Shown here piece by piece: positions 24,607 through 32,297 of a stretch of DNA of 38,628 bases. Below the pieces are notes generated by a model, which did no database searches, was not told the DNA's origin, and was given only the letters and a program-made list of their open reading frames with translations. Made by a program: the position numbers and the translations under genes. This DNA is from Tyzzerella sp. UBA1042 (GTDB taxonomy: Bacteria > Bacillota > Clostridia > Lachnospirales > Anaerotignaceae), in assembly GCA_002316675.1 (NCBI GenBank), contig DCDZ01000060.1, positions 16,097-54,724 on the forward strand, read 5' to 3'. Every line of letters begins with the position of its first letter. Positions within the stretch are counted from its first letter, which is position 1.

Positions 24607-25514
24607 ACACAAAGGTAACCCTAAGTAGCATTCTATTGGATAACCCCGTCATCCCCGCTAGCGGTACCTTTGGCTACGGCTATGAATTTGCAGAGCTTTA
24701 CGACATCAATATCTTAGGCTCCTTTTCCTTTAAAGGCACAACAAAGGAACCCCGCTTCGGCAATCCCACCCCCAGAATTGCGGAATGCATCAATGGGATG
24801 ATTAACTCTGTGGGTCTGCAAAATCCCGGCATCGAAAAAGTAATCAGCGAGGAATTGCCAAAAATGCGGAAAGTATTTCATAAACCTGTCATCGCCAATA
24901 TCAGCGGCTTTTCCGTAGAAGAATATGCTTACTGTGCAGAAAAAATAAACAACGAGGCCCAAGTGGGTATGATTGAGGTAAACGTAAGCTGTCCTAATGT
25001 GCATCATGGCGGCATGAGCTTTGGCACCACCCCGGAGGGGGTAGCAGAGGTAACCCGCGCTGTAAAGGCCGTTACCACAAAGCCTGTGTATGTGAAACTC
25101 AGCCCAAATGTCACAGATATTGTATCCATCGCAAAAGCCTGTGCGGAAGCCGGTGCCGATGGTATCAGTCTGATTAACACCCTGATGGGTATGCGCATTG
25201 ACTTAAAAACCCATAAACCGGTCATCGCCAATAAAATGGGCGGCTTTTCCGGTGCCGCAATTTTCCCCGTAGCTGTGCGTATGGTTTATCAGGTTTATGA
25301 AGCAGTCCGCCTCCCTATTATCGGCATGGGCGGTGTTTCCACCGCCGAGGATGTTGTTGAAATGATGCTTGCGGGGGCAACGGCCGTGCAAGTGGGTGCC
25401 GCAAATTTAGTTGAGCCCTTTGCCTGTAAGCAAATTATTGAAGAATTACCCAGTGTGATGAAAAAATACGGAATCAACGCGTTAAGCGATATTATTGGAG
25501 GTGCCCATAAATGA
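24600..25514 (+). CDS. pyrD: Dihydroorotate dehydrogenase B, catalytic subunit
   Basis: It oxidises dihydroorotate to orotate on FMN and passes electrons to PyrK. The 304 residues form a TIM barrel with PASGTFGYGYEF near the N-terminus. The active-site loop cysteine lies in EVNVSCPNVHHGG (about 125-137), and the phosphate-binding GMGGVSTAEDVVEMMLAGA in the C-terminal part. I choose ATG at 24600, preceded by AAAAGGAGGAAATTCT inside pyrK; the in-frame ATG at 24561 lacks a site and would extend deep into pyrK. It overlaps pyrF by 4 bases. Confidence 0.97.
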   Translation: MVNTKVTLSSILLDNPVIPASGTFGYGYEFAELYDINILGSFSFKGTTKEPRFGNPTPRIAECINGMINSVGLQNPGIEKVISEELPKMRKVFHKPVIANISGFSVEEYAYCAEKINNEAQVGMIEVNVSCPNVHHGGMSFGTTPEGVAEVTRAVKAVTTKPVYVKLSPNVTDIVSIAKACAEAGADGISLINTLMGMRIDLKTHKPVIANKMGGFSGAAIFPVAVRMVYQVYEAVRLPIIGMGGVSTAEDVVEMMLAGATAVQVGAANLVEPFACKQIIEELPSVMKKYGINALSDIIGGAHK

Positions 25515-26221
25515 ATAAAGATGTAATCATAGCCTGCGACTTTAACAGCAGAGCCGATCTCATGGCTTTTCTGGATCATTTTAAAGAAGAACGACCCTTT
25601 TTAAAAATCGGCATGGAGCTTTTTTATGCGGAAGGCCCGGCCATTGTGCAGGAAATCAAAGCAAGAGGACATAAAATTTTTCTGGATTTAAAACTCCATG
25701 ATATTCCCAATACCGTAAAAAAAGCAATGTCCGTTTTGTCCTCCTTAGATGTGGATTTGTGCAATGTCCATGTAGCAGGCACCATTCCCATGATGGAGCG
25801 GGCCTTGGAGGGCTTTACAAAAAAGGACGGCAGCCGCGGCTTGTTAATCGCCGTAACACAGCTTACTTCCACCAGTGAAGAACGTATGCAGGCCGACCTC
25901 TTGATTTCTAAATCCCTTGAGGAAACCGTATTGCACTATGCACAAAATACAAAAATAGCAGGTTTAGACGGCATTGTTTGTTCCCCTTGGGAAGCAAAAA
26001 AAGTAAAAGAGGCCTGCGGCAGCCAATTTCTTACCATTACCCCGGGCATACGCTTTGACGATGGCGATGCGGGAGACCAGGTGCGTATTGCAACCCCCGC
26101 AAAGGCAAAGGAATTGGGTTCAGATTATATTGTAGTGGGCCGTCCCATTACCCAAGCGGCAGACCCTGTTGCCGCATATCGAAGATGCTTATCAGAATTT
26201 TTAGGAGGTACTGCGAAATGA
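25511..26221 (+). CDS. pyrF: Orotidine 5'-phosphate decarboxylase
   Basis: It decarboxylates OMP to UMP. The 236 residues contain the catalytic tetrad region FLDLKLHDIPNT (D59, K61, D64) and the C-terminal phosphate-binding YIVVGRPIT. This is the short bacterial (Bacillus-like) form. The start is ATG after TTGGAGGTGCCCATAA, overlapping the pyrD stop by 4 bases, and its own stop overlaps pyrE by 4. Confidence 0.97.
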   Translation: MNKDVIIACDFNSRADLMAFLDHFKEERPFLKIGMELFYAEGPAIVQEIKARGHKIFLDLKLHDIPNTVKKAMSVLSSLDVDLCNVHVAGTIPMMERALEGFTKKDGSRGLLIAVTQLTSTSEERMQADLLISKSLEETVLHYAQNTKIAGLDGIVCSPWEAKKVKEACGSQFLTITPGIRFDDGDAGDQVRIATPAKAKELGSDYIVVGRPITQAADPVAAYRRCLSEFLGGTAK

Positions 26222-26856
26222 AACATCTCATAGCAAAAGATTTATTATCCATCGGTGCGGTTTTTCTGCGCCCCGAAGCCCCTTTCACATGGGCCAGCGG
26301 CATCAAAAGCCCCATTTATTGCGATAACCGCTTAACCCTTACCGCCCCCGAGGTCAGAAATCATGTGGAAAACGCTTTGGCAGATACCATCCGTAAAGAA
26401 TATCCCTCATGCGAAGTGCTGATGGGAACCAGTACCGCCGGCATTGCCCACGCCGCAATCACCGCCCATATTTTGGGGCTGCCTATGGGTTATGTTCGCT
26501 CCGACGCAAAAAACCATGGCCGGAATAATCAAATCGAAGGGAAGTTGGAAAAAGGCCAGAAGGTCGTTGTGGTGGAGGATTTGATTTCCACAGCAGGCAG
26601 TGTCCTTGAGGTGGTGTCCGTACTGCGGGAAGCAGGAGCTGAGGTTCTGGGCGTTGTCAGCATCTTTACCTACGGAATGCAAAAAGGGCTGAATCGCTTG
26701 CAGGAAGCCAATGTAAAAAATATCAGTCTGTCAGATTTTGATGCGGTTGCGGAGGTTGCCGCAAAAGAAGGCTATATCCAACAGTCCGCGATCAAAAAAC
26801 TCCTTGCATTTCGCAATAACCCAAACGATGAAGGTTGGAGGAATGTAGAATTATGA
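26218..26856 (+). CDS. pyrE: Orotate phosphoribosyltransferase
   Basis: It makes OMP from orotate and PRPP. The protein has 212 residues from MKHLIAKDLLSIGAVF. It shows FTWASGIKSPIYCDNR at the N-terminal orotate-binding side and the PRPP motif VVVVEDLISTAGS about residues 117-129. I choose ATG at 26218 after TTAGGAGGTACTGCGAA; the upstream in-frame ATG at 26185 has no such site. It overlaps pyrF and pyrB by 4 bases each. Confidence 0.97.
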   Translation: MKHLIAKDLLSIGAVFLRPEAPFTWASGIKSPIYCDNRLTLTAPEVRNHVENALADTIRKEYPSCEVLMGTSTAGIAHAAITAHILGLPMGYVRSDAKNHGRNNQIEGKLEKGQKVVVVEDLISTAGSVLEVVSVLREAGAEVLGVVSIFTYGMQKGLNRLQEANVKNISLSDFDAVAEVAAKEGYIQQSAIKKLLAFRNNPNDEGWRNVEL

Positions 26857-27767
26857 GAAGCTTAATTGATATAGTAGATCTCTCCGTAGAAGAAATTAAC
26901 AGCTTAATCAATACCGCCAATGATATTATTGCAAACCCCGTAAACTATAGCAAAAAATGCCATGGTAAAAAGCTGGCCACATTGTTTTTCGAGCCCTCCA
27001 CAAGAACACGTCTTAGCTTTGAAGCGGCCATGATGGAATTGGGCGGTAATGTTTTGGGCTTTTCCGCCGCAAGCAATAGTTCTGCCTCCAAAGGCGAAAG
27101 CGTTTCCGATACCATTCGCACCGTAGGCTGTTATGCCGACATCATTGCCATGCGCCACCCCAAGGAGGGTGCGCCTATGGTTGCGTCCCTGCATTCCACA
27201 GTGCCCATCATCAACGCAGGCGACGGCGGCCATAACCACCCCACCCAAACCCTCACGGATTTGTTGACCATTCAGCGGGAAAAAGAACGTTTCAATTCCT
27301 TAACCGTGGGGCTTTGCGGCGACTTAAAATTTGGCAGAACCGTCCATTCCTTGATTCACGCTTTATCCCGCTATCAAAATATCCACTTCGTTTTAATCTC
27401 CCCGGAGGAATTAAAGCTGCCGGAATATGTCATACACAATATTTTGAATAAGCAAGGCATCACCTATACCGTCACAACCAGTCTGGAGAAGGTTATGCCC
27501 GATTTGGATATTCTTTATATGACCCGTGTGCAGCGGGAACGCTTTTTCAACGAAGCGGATTATATTCGCCTCAAGGATAGCTATATCTTGAATAAAGAAA
27601 AGCTGACAACGGCAAAAGCCGATCTTTGTATCATGCATCCCCTGCCCCGGGTAAATGAAATCTCCGTAGATGTGGATAACGACCCTAGAGCCTGCTATTT
27701 CAAACAGGTTCTCAACGGCAAATTCATCCGTATGGCACTCATTTTGAAGCTTTTGGAGGTGAAATAA
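26853..27767 (+). CDS. pyrB: Aspartate carbamoyltransferase, catalytic subunit
   Basis: It condenses carbamoyl phosphate with aspartate, the committed pyrimidine step. The 304 residues show the carbamoyl phosphate loop FFEPSTRTRLSFE (45-57), HPTQTLTDLLT and MHPLPRVNEI. I choose ATG at 26853 after TTGGAGGAATGTAGAAT, overlapping pyrE by 4 bases; the ATG at 26835 overlaps that binding site. The following pyrI makes this the class B (catalytic plus regulatory) holoenzyme. Carbamoyl phosphate must come from carAB elsewhere. Confidence 0.97.
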   Translation: MRSLIDIVDLSVEEINSLINTANDIIANPVNYSKKCHGKKLATLFFEPSTRTRLSFEAAMMELGGNVLGFSAASNSSASKGESVSDTIRTVGCYADIIAMRHPKEGAPMVASLHSTVPIINAGDGGHNHPTQTLTDLLTIQREKERFNSLTVGLCGDLKFGRTVHSLIHALSRYQNIHFVLISPEELKLPEYVIHNILNKQGITYTVTTSLEKVMPDLDILYMTRVQRERFFNEADYIRLKDSYILNKEKLTTAKADLCIMHPLPRVNEISVDVDNDPRACYFKQVLNGKFIRMALILKLLEVK

Positions 27768-27768
27768 T

Positions 27769-28197
27769 ATGAATATAGACTCTATTCGCAATGGCATTGT
27801 CATCGACCATATCAAGGCTGGGCGAGGCATGGAAATCTATCATCTGCTCAATCTGGAAACCTTGAACTGTTCCATTGCCCTCATCAAAAATGCCTCCAGC
27901 GGCAAAATCGGCAAAAAAGATATCATCAAAATTGATGCCAATTTGGAGCTGAATCTGGATGTTTTGGGCTATATCGATCCCGACATCACCATCAATCTCA
28001 TTCGGGATTGCAAAAGAATCAAAAAATTTCATCCTGACCTGCCGGAAAGACTGACCAATGTCATTCAGTGCAAAAATCCCCGTTGCATCACCTCAGTAGA
28101 ACAGGAAATTGACCATGTATTCAAATTGACCGATCGTGAAAACAGAATCTATCGTTGCATCTATTGCGAATCAAAAGCAAAAGGCGAAAATAATTAA
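27769..28197 (+). CDS. pyrI: Aspartate carbamoyltransferase, regulatory subunit
   Basis: It binds nucleotide effectors (CTP, ATP) and confers allosteric control on PyrB. The 142 residues have an N-terminal nucleotide-binding domain and a C-terminal zinc domain. The four cysteines C101, C106, C130 and C133 lie in CKNPRC and CIYC. It starts one base after the pyrB stop, with TTGGAGGTGAAATA as binding site, and is the last gene before the terminator. Feedback at the enzyme level fits the absence of a visible PyrR attenuator in the operon leader. Confidence 0.96.
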   Translation: MNIDSIRNGIVIDHIKAGRGMEIYHLLNLETLNCSIALIKNASSGKIGKKDIIKIDANLELNLDVLGYIDPDITINLIRDCKRIKKFHPDLPERLTNVIQCKNPRCITSVEQEIDHVFKLTDRENRIYRCIYCESKAKGENN

Positions 28198-28210
28198 TCC
28201 CTGTACAAGA

Positions 28211-28241
28211 GGCGGCCGTCATCATAGACACCGCCCTTTTT
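28211..28241 (+). terminator. Terminator of the pyrimidine operon
   Basis: GGCGG pairs with CCGCC, with an inner GTC/GAC stem and a small internal loop, followed by CTTTTT. It lies 13 bases after the pyrI stop. Confidence 0.8.
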
Positions 28242-28329
28242 GATATGCGTGATTTCAAAGCTTTCTTCCCCCGCTTCTTTTTCCCCCGCAACCCGCATAA
28301 ACTGATAAAAAATTCAAGGGAGCGTTCGT

Positions 28330-29220
28330 ATGCAAAACTCCAATGTAAAATATCTAAAAATGTCAGACGGATTTTTTTCTGTTTTTTACCGGGAAAACAA
28401 TATTCTGTTTTTCAAAACCAACCTAAATCGAGGGTGGTCCTCGCCTCAGGTTTTAGCAGAACGTGCTGGGAGTGCCTTTTCCGTTTCCCAGTATGCACAG
28501 GTTTGTTATGTTCTTTATTCCTCGTTGGAAGGCAATCTATACATACTCTCTTCCAAGGATTTTGTAAATTGGGAGCGCAAATCATTGCCGGGCAGTATCG
28601 TCAATGCCTCCAGATTTTTCTTGGTTCCCGATGAAAAAACCCTCCATCTCATTTATAGCCTTCCCACCGAAACCAGAGGCATAGAGTCCCTGGTTTATAT
28701 GGCTTTTATCCAAGGCCGCTGGGAAAAGCCCTATTACATTGATCGTTTTATCCCCTTTGGCAAAACCGCCTTTCTCTCCCGCCGCCTGCGAAAAGAGCAT
28801 ATCATTTTATATTATAGAACGGCAAGAAATGTATGGAGCGCACGGGAAATGCTGTTGTCCCCTTTCACCATGGGGAGCCTGACCCCCATGCTTCAAGCGC
28901 CGGCCAATTTTGCTGATATTTCCATCGTAAATGATACGGAGCGTATTCATTTTTTATATACCATACGCAATATGTTCCGAACGCAGGTAGTCTACCAGTA
29001 TAAACAGGCCACCGCCATGAGCACCCCCCGGGTTTTGTGGGAGGATTCCAATTGTGATAACTGCCTTCCCCGTCCGGTGTACAAAAGGGGAGCTATGCGG
29101 CGCAGAAAATATAGCGCTGAACGCAACAGAAACCTATGGAGATTTGTCCAGAAAATTCCAACCTTTTCTCTTGGTGAAGGATGCCCCCGCCAAGCCGTAT
29201 TTTCAAGCCCTGCCTTTTGA
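28330..29220 (+). CDS. Unrecognised protein, N-terminal part of a frameshifted gene
   Basis: I do not recognise this family. As read, it gives 296 residues. The first 252 look natural, with repeating beta-rich segments (FFSVFYRENNILFFKTN, QVCYVLYSSLEGNLYILSS, LHLIYSLP, IHFLYTI) that suggest a sialidase-like or beta-propeller fold. From codon 253 the frame turns into an Arg/Ser-rich tail untypical of a protein. The natural continuation lies in the next frame. The switch fits best at the AAAA run 29083-29086: dropping one A joins ...NCLPRPVYK to GELCGAEN..., and the reading then goes on to 29866 (about 511 residues in all). The start is ATG after AAGGGAGCGTTCGT. The break could be a real mutation, a sequencing error or programmed shifting. 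Confidence 0.75.
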   Translation: MQNSNVKYLKMSDGFFSVFYRENNILFFKTNLNRGWSSPQVLAERAGSAFSVSQYAQVCYVLYSSLEGNLYILSSKDFVNWERKSLPGSIVNASRFFLVPDEKTLHLIYSLPTETRGIESLVYMAFIQGRWEKPYYIDRFIPFGKTAFLSRRLRKEHIILYYRTARNVWSAREMLLSPFTMGSLTPMLQAPANFADISIVNDTERIHFLYTIRNMFRTQVVYQYKQATAMSTPRVLWEDSNCDNCLPRPVYKRGAMRRRKYSAERNRNLWRFVQKIPTFSLGEGCPRQAVFSSPAF

Positions 29221-29866
29221 AAGAGAAGTGGAGCCAATGCCTCGCATACAAGAAAAACAGCCTCGGCCGACACAGGAAATATGGCCAAAGCCTGTGTATT
29301 CTCCCCAAGAAAATCGCCCCCAGCCCCCAAGGTTTACGCAGGAAAACCAGGATGAATTCCCCCGGGAGATGCCACCTCAGCCGACATCTTTTGAAGAAGA
29401 CCTGTGGCAGCAGCCTCTTTGGGCCTCCTCCGAGATCCACCCTTTGCAAAACACACAGATGCCCTCCGATGAAGAACTGTTCCAGCAGCCCTTTTCGTAT
29501 CAGAAAGAGCCTCCTGCGGCAGGGCAAACGCAGCAGCTGGAAGAATTGACCGCCCTTCTTGCTCAGCGCAGTGATGAAATCAGCGCTGTCAATGCCAAAT
29601 GGAAAACACAAATTTCCCGTTTGGAGTCCGAACTGGACACCTTGCGTGCAGAAAATAAACACCTCAAGCACTCTCTAAATACTCACGCTACGGAAAAACC
29701 ACAGCCCCCCGCAAACTCTGTCCCACAGGAAAAACCACAGGAGGCTTCTAAAATGCAGGAGGCGCCTGAACCCCTTGCAGCTGCTGAAACCACGCTGCCG
29801 CCCCATGAAGCAGAGGCACAGGTGGAAGACCCCATGGATGGCAGTATCGAATCTGAATATTTATAA
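29054..29866 (+). CDS. Unrecognised protein, C-terminal part of the frameshifted gene (Pro/Gln-rich, coiled coil)
   Basis: Natural sequence in this frame begins near 29087 (GELCGAENIALNATETYGDLS), continuing the fold of the upstream fragment. The ATG at 29054 has no good binding site, so this piece is probably made only by reading through the frameshift. After about residue 60 comes a long Pro/Gln/Glu-rich low-complexity linker. A coiled-coil segment follows (about 160-208, LEELTALLAQRSDEISAVNA... to ENKHLKHSLN), then a second Pro/Glu-rich acidic tail ending ESEYL. There is no signal peptide or membrane span, so a cytoplasmic scaffold-like protein is possible. Function unknown. Confidence 0.65.
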   Translation: MITAFPVRCTKGELCGAENIALNATETYGDLSRKFQPFLLVKDAPAKPYFQALPFEREVEPMPRIQEKQPRPTQEIWPKPVYSPQENRPQPPRFTQENQDEFPREMPPQPTSFEEDLWQQPLWASSEIHPLQNTQMPSDEELFQQPFSYQKEPPAAGQTQQLEELTALLAQRSDEISAVNAKWKTQISRLESELDTLRAENKHLKHSLNTHATEKPQPPANSVPQEKPQEASKMQEAPEPLAAAETTLPPHEAEAQVEDPMDGSIESEYL

Positions 29867-29933
29867 AGAATCGCCTTGCGGCCCCAAAATCAGCCTTATT
29901 TTCCCCATTTATTTCATCTGCATGAAAGAAACA

Positions 29934-29982
29934 AACAGCTCATATCACAAGAAAGAATTACCTTTCTGTGATATGAGCTGTT
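29934..29982 (-). terminator. Long hairpin between convergent genes, probable terminator
   Basis: A 16-bp perfect stem (29934-29949 with 29967-29982) continues after one bulged A into a further 5-bp GAAAG/CTTTC stem with a 6-base loop. On the minus strand it is followed by TGTTTCTTTC, on the plus strand by CCGTTCCC. It best serves the minus-strand gene ending at 30018, though the U-tract is interrupted. Confidence 0.6.
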
Positions 29983-30017
29983 CCGTTCCCATGGAATTGG
30001 TTATAAACTCTGTTCTT

Positions 30018-30377
30018 TTATCCCTCACGAATAACCTCCTCCAATAGCTCTGCAATTTGTCCAATCAATTCGTTGCAGTTCTCTCTGTTTGCAGAAAGCC
30101 TGCAGCAGTCCACGCAGTTCCAGTTCTCCTGCACCTTAAAAAATAAAAGCAAGCTTTTTTGCTTTGCCTCCTCTGTAGGGAACAAAATCCCCAAAACCAT
30201 CACACCGGCCACTAAGGCACTGCACATACCACCAATGCCAAAGCCCGCGCTGATTGCATTGCAGCTGTCCATCATTTCTTCTGATAAGGAGAACCCAAAT
30301 TCCTCTGCCGCTGCCACTAAAATAGCACGAGAGCAGTTTTCTCCCTCGGCACAAAGGGCCATCGCCCGCTCCTTCAT
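30018..30377 (-). CDS. C_GCAxxG_C_C family protein (cysteine-rich, putative redox)
   Basis: This small 119-residue protein belongs to the C_GCAxxG_C_C group, named after its cysteine pattern; its biochemical role is not established. The cysteines here are C9, C15 (ENCSRAIL), C39 (DSCNAISAG), C52 (GGMCSALVAGVM), C88/C91/C92 (NCVDCC) and C101. The core GMCSALVAGVMVLG differs from the usual GxxCGAxxG in having Ser after Cys. The hydrophobic middle (42-65) is buried rather than clearly transmembrane. The start is ATG after AAAGGAGATGATGAT. It lies downstream of the RseC-like gene but beyond that gene's terminator, so it probably has its own promoter. Confidence 0.85.
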   Translation of the reverse strand: MKERAMALCAEGENCSRAILVAAAEEFGFSLSEEMMDSCNAISAGFGIGGMCSALVAGVMVLGILFPTEEAKQKSLLLFFKVQENWNCVDCCRLSANRENCNELIGQIAELLEEVIREG

Positions 30378-30436
30378 ATCATCATCTCCTTTTCTTCATA
30401 GTATGAAAAAAGGGGGACAATGGTTCGTCCTACTGT

Positions 30437-30466
30437 AAAAAAAGAAGGCATCGGCAAGCCGATACC
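30437..30466 (-). terminator. Terminator after the RseC-like gene
   Basis: ATCGGC and GCCGAT pair around a tiny loop, extended by GG/CC, and on the minus strand are followed by TTCTTTTTTT. It ends 37 bases after the RseC-like stop. Confidence 0.8.
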
Positions 30467-30503
30467 CTGAAAAAACAGTTGTATCAATTTATTTTATTTT
30501 CCG

Positions 30504-30932
30504 TTATTCCGTGTATCCTTCCGAGGTTAAACGCACAGCCAAGGGCAAATAACTGCCTGCTTCCCATCTGCTGTTTTGGCTCTTGATCCACCCATAGCAA
30601 ATGAGAACACAAATCATACCCAAGCCAAAGGATACCAGGCTTTCCGGTAGCGGAACAAAAGGACTTACCACATAATACCCTAAAAACAAGCCAATAAAAA
30701 ATCCAACCAACGGGATTGCGTAGCTGATCAAAACTGCTTTCATAAACGCATTGTCCTGCAATTCCAACTCAACCCAATCCCCTACCTCTGCGTCGCAAAG
30801 GTTTTTTGCCTCAATATCCATATCCTTTTTTGAATATCCGGATAAACAAGCCTTGCAGTGACCGCAAGCCTCTTTCCTGATAATATGAACCTTAACGAAA
30901 TCCCCGCTTTCATTCGTTACCAATCCTTTCAT
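30504..30932 (-). CDS. RseC/MucC-like integral membrane protein (SoxR-reducing system type)
   Basis: The 142 residues fit the RseC family: a small cytoplasmic N-terminal part with a cysteine cluster C23-x2-C26-x2-C29 (ACGHCKACL), then two membrane spans (about 66-88 and 97-115) and a short tail. In other bacteria RseC works with the Rnf-like Rsx complex to reduce SoxR, or with RseA/B; none of these partners is in the window. I choose ATG at 30932 because AAAGGTGG lies upstream; an in-frame GTG at 30944 falls in that site. It has its own promoter and terminator and so is a single-gene unit. Confidence 0.85.
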   Translation of the reverse strand: MKGLVTNESGDFVKVHIIRKEACGHCKACLSGYSKKDMDIEAKNLCDAEVGDWVELELQDNAFMKAVLISYAIPLVGFFIGLFLGYYVVSPFVPLPESLVSFGLGMICVLICYGWIKSQNSRWEAGSYLPLAVRLTSEGYTE

Positions 30933-30993
30933 TGGAAAAACCACCTTTCTATTCAGACCCTACTGTCGGGCTATCTCCAATCTCTACCTCTCT

Positions 30994-31022
30994 ATTATAT
31001 ACAGAACTTCTCTTTATTTCAA
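30994..31022 (-). promoter_or_regulatory. Promoter of the RseC-like gene
   Basis: TTGAAA (31022-31017) and a perfect TATAAT (30999-30994) are 17 bases apart on the minus strand, about 60 bases ahead of the gene. Confidence 0.8.
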
Positions 31023-31100
31023 CAATCTTTCTCATGAAATATACGGAAAGGTGTTCGTTTCTGCATATTTTGCCCCAAGAAGGTATTCTTGCACAAAATT

Positions 31101-31131
31101 GAGGACGAAATTTCCAAATTTATACGTCCTC
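31101..31131 (-). terminator. Inverted repeat at the end of the AI-2E-family gene, weak terminator
   Basis: GAGGACG and CGTCCTC (7 bp) enclose an AAATTT-CC-AAATTT inner stem. The right arm lies inside the last codons of the permease gene, and on the minus strand the hairpin is followed by AATTTTG. The U-tract is short, so termination may be partial. Confidence 0.5.
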
Positions 31132-32277
31132 TCTTGCCTCCTGTTTTCGTCCCATCAGCCATAGAATAAAATTTTTGATCAAAGCCCCTAGAGGCACCGC
31201 CACCAAAAGCCCCCAAAATCCAAAAAGCCTCCCAAAAATGGCCAAAGAAAGTAATACCAAAACAGGATGCATTTCAACCTTTTTCCCTACCACCCTTGGT
31301 ACAATAAATACACTGTCAATTTGCTGCAAAACTAAAATCAATATGGATGCATATAACGCCCGTATAGATTCCCCACTGAATAGCCCTGCAAATATAGCCA
31401 GAACAAAAGCCATGATCGCTCCAAAATAAGGAATTAAATTAGAGAAGCCGGAAATCAACCCCAGCACAACACCGTAAGGCAGCCCTACCATGGTAAATGC
31501 AATAGAAAACAAAACAGCCATAATGGCCGCATCCGTCAGCTGTCCGCCCAAATATCCCATGATTACCGTATTTATTTCCAGAAACGCCCTTCGCATCCGC
31601 CTTGTGACTTTCGCTCCAAAAAAGACCATTGAAATCTCCTTGCAAGCCTCCAATATCCGCTCCTTCTCCATCAGGAAATAAAACGCCGCCGTCAGCCCAA
31701 TCACAATATCAATCATGCTGTTTCCTATTTTGGGAATATAGGTAGTGATGCCCATGATTTTTTGCTGTATCCAAAGGGTAGCATTTTCCGTCCATGCCGA
31801 TAATATCCCCTCCACATTCTGTAAAACCCCAAGCTCCGCCAGCTTCAAGTTTATTAAAACCAGATAATCTCCTATTTTTTGCACGAAGGATGAGAGCTGC
31901 TCCGCCAATCCTTCCAAATCGGCGGCGCCTAAGCTTTTTGCCGCCCAGCCTCCGCCTATGAATAATAAAATACCCATGGTTAGGTATGCCCCCGCCGTAC
32001 CAACCTTCCTGTTTGTTAGCTTGCTCCTTTTTAATGCCGGCAACCGCACCTCATACTGCCGTTGATAAAACCCAGTCATGGGTTCAAATAGGATAGAAAA
32101 GAAAATCGCCCATAAAAGGGGCGCAAAAACGGCGAGGGTAGCCCTCGCCGTTTGTATTATGACATTTTTCGCCTCAGAAAGCTGAAACATAAGCATCCCC
32201 ATCACCGCCAAAACAACAATGGTAAAAATCACATGAAAGGAGATGACCAAATATTTTTTGTTCCAAGGCAATTTCAT
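31120..32277 (-). CDS. AI-2E family transporter (PerM/YhhT-like permease)
   Basis: This is a polytopic membrane protein of 385 residues. Hydrophobic segments lie at about 10-32, 43-63, 95-115, 190-208, 245-300 (several) and 315-360. The family-typical region VGLPYGVVLGLISGFSNLIPYFGA is followed by VLQQIDSVFIVPRVVGKKVEMHPVLVLLSL. Family members have been linked to export of autoinducer-2, to ion transport and to other small solutes, so the name does not prove an AI-2 role. No luxS or lsr genes are seen. It lies 20 bases after pepD, probably in one transcript. The start is ATG after GGATGGATGAGAT. Confidence 0.92.
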   Translation of the reverse strand: MKLPWNKKYLVISFHVIFTIVVLAVMGMLMFQLSEAKNVIIQTARATLAVFAPLLWAIFFSILFEPMTGFYQRQYEVRLPALKRSKLTNRKVGTAGAYLTMGILLFIGGGWAAKSLGAADLEGLAEQLSSFVQKIGDYLVLINLKLAELGVLQNVEGILSAWTENATLWIQQKIMGITTYIPKIGNSMIDIVIGLTAAFYFLMEKERILEACKEISMVFFGAKVTRRMRRAFLEINTVIMGYLGGQLTDAAIMAVLFSIAFTMVGLPYGVVLGLISGFSNLIPYFGAIMAFVLAIFAGLFSGESIRALYASILILVLQQIDSVFIVPRVVGKKVEMHPVLVLLSLAIFGRLFGFWGLLVAVPLGALIKNFILWLMGRKQEAREDV

Positions 32278-32297
32278 ATCTCATCCATCCTTCAAAT

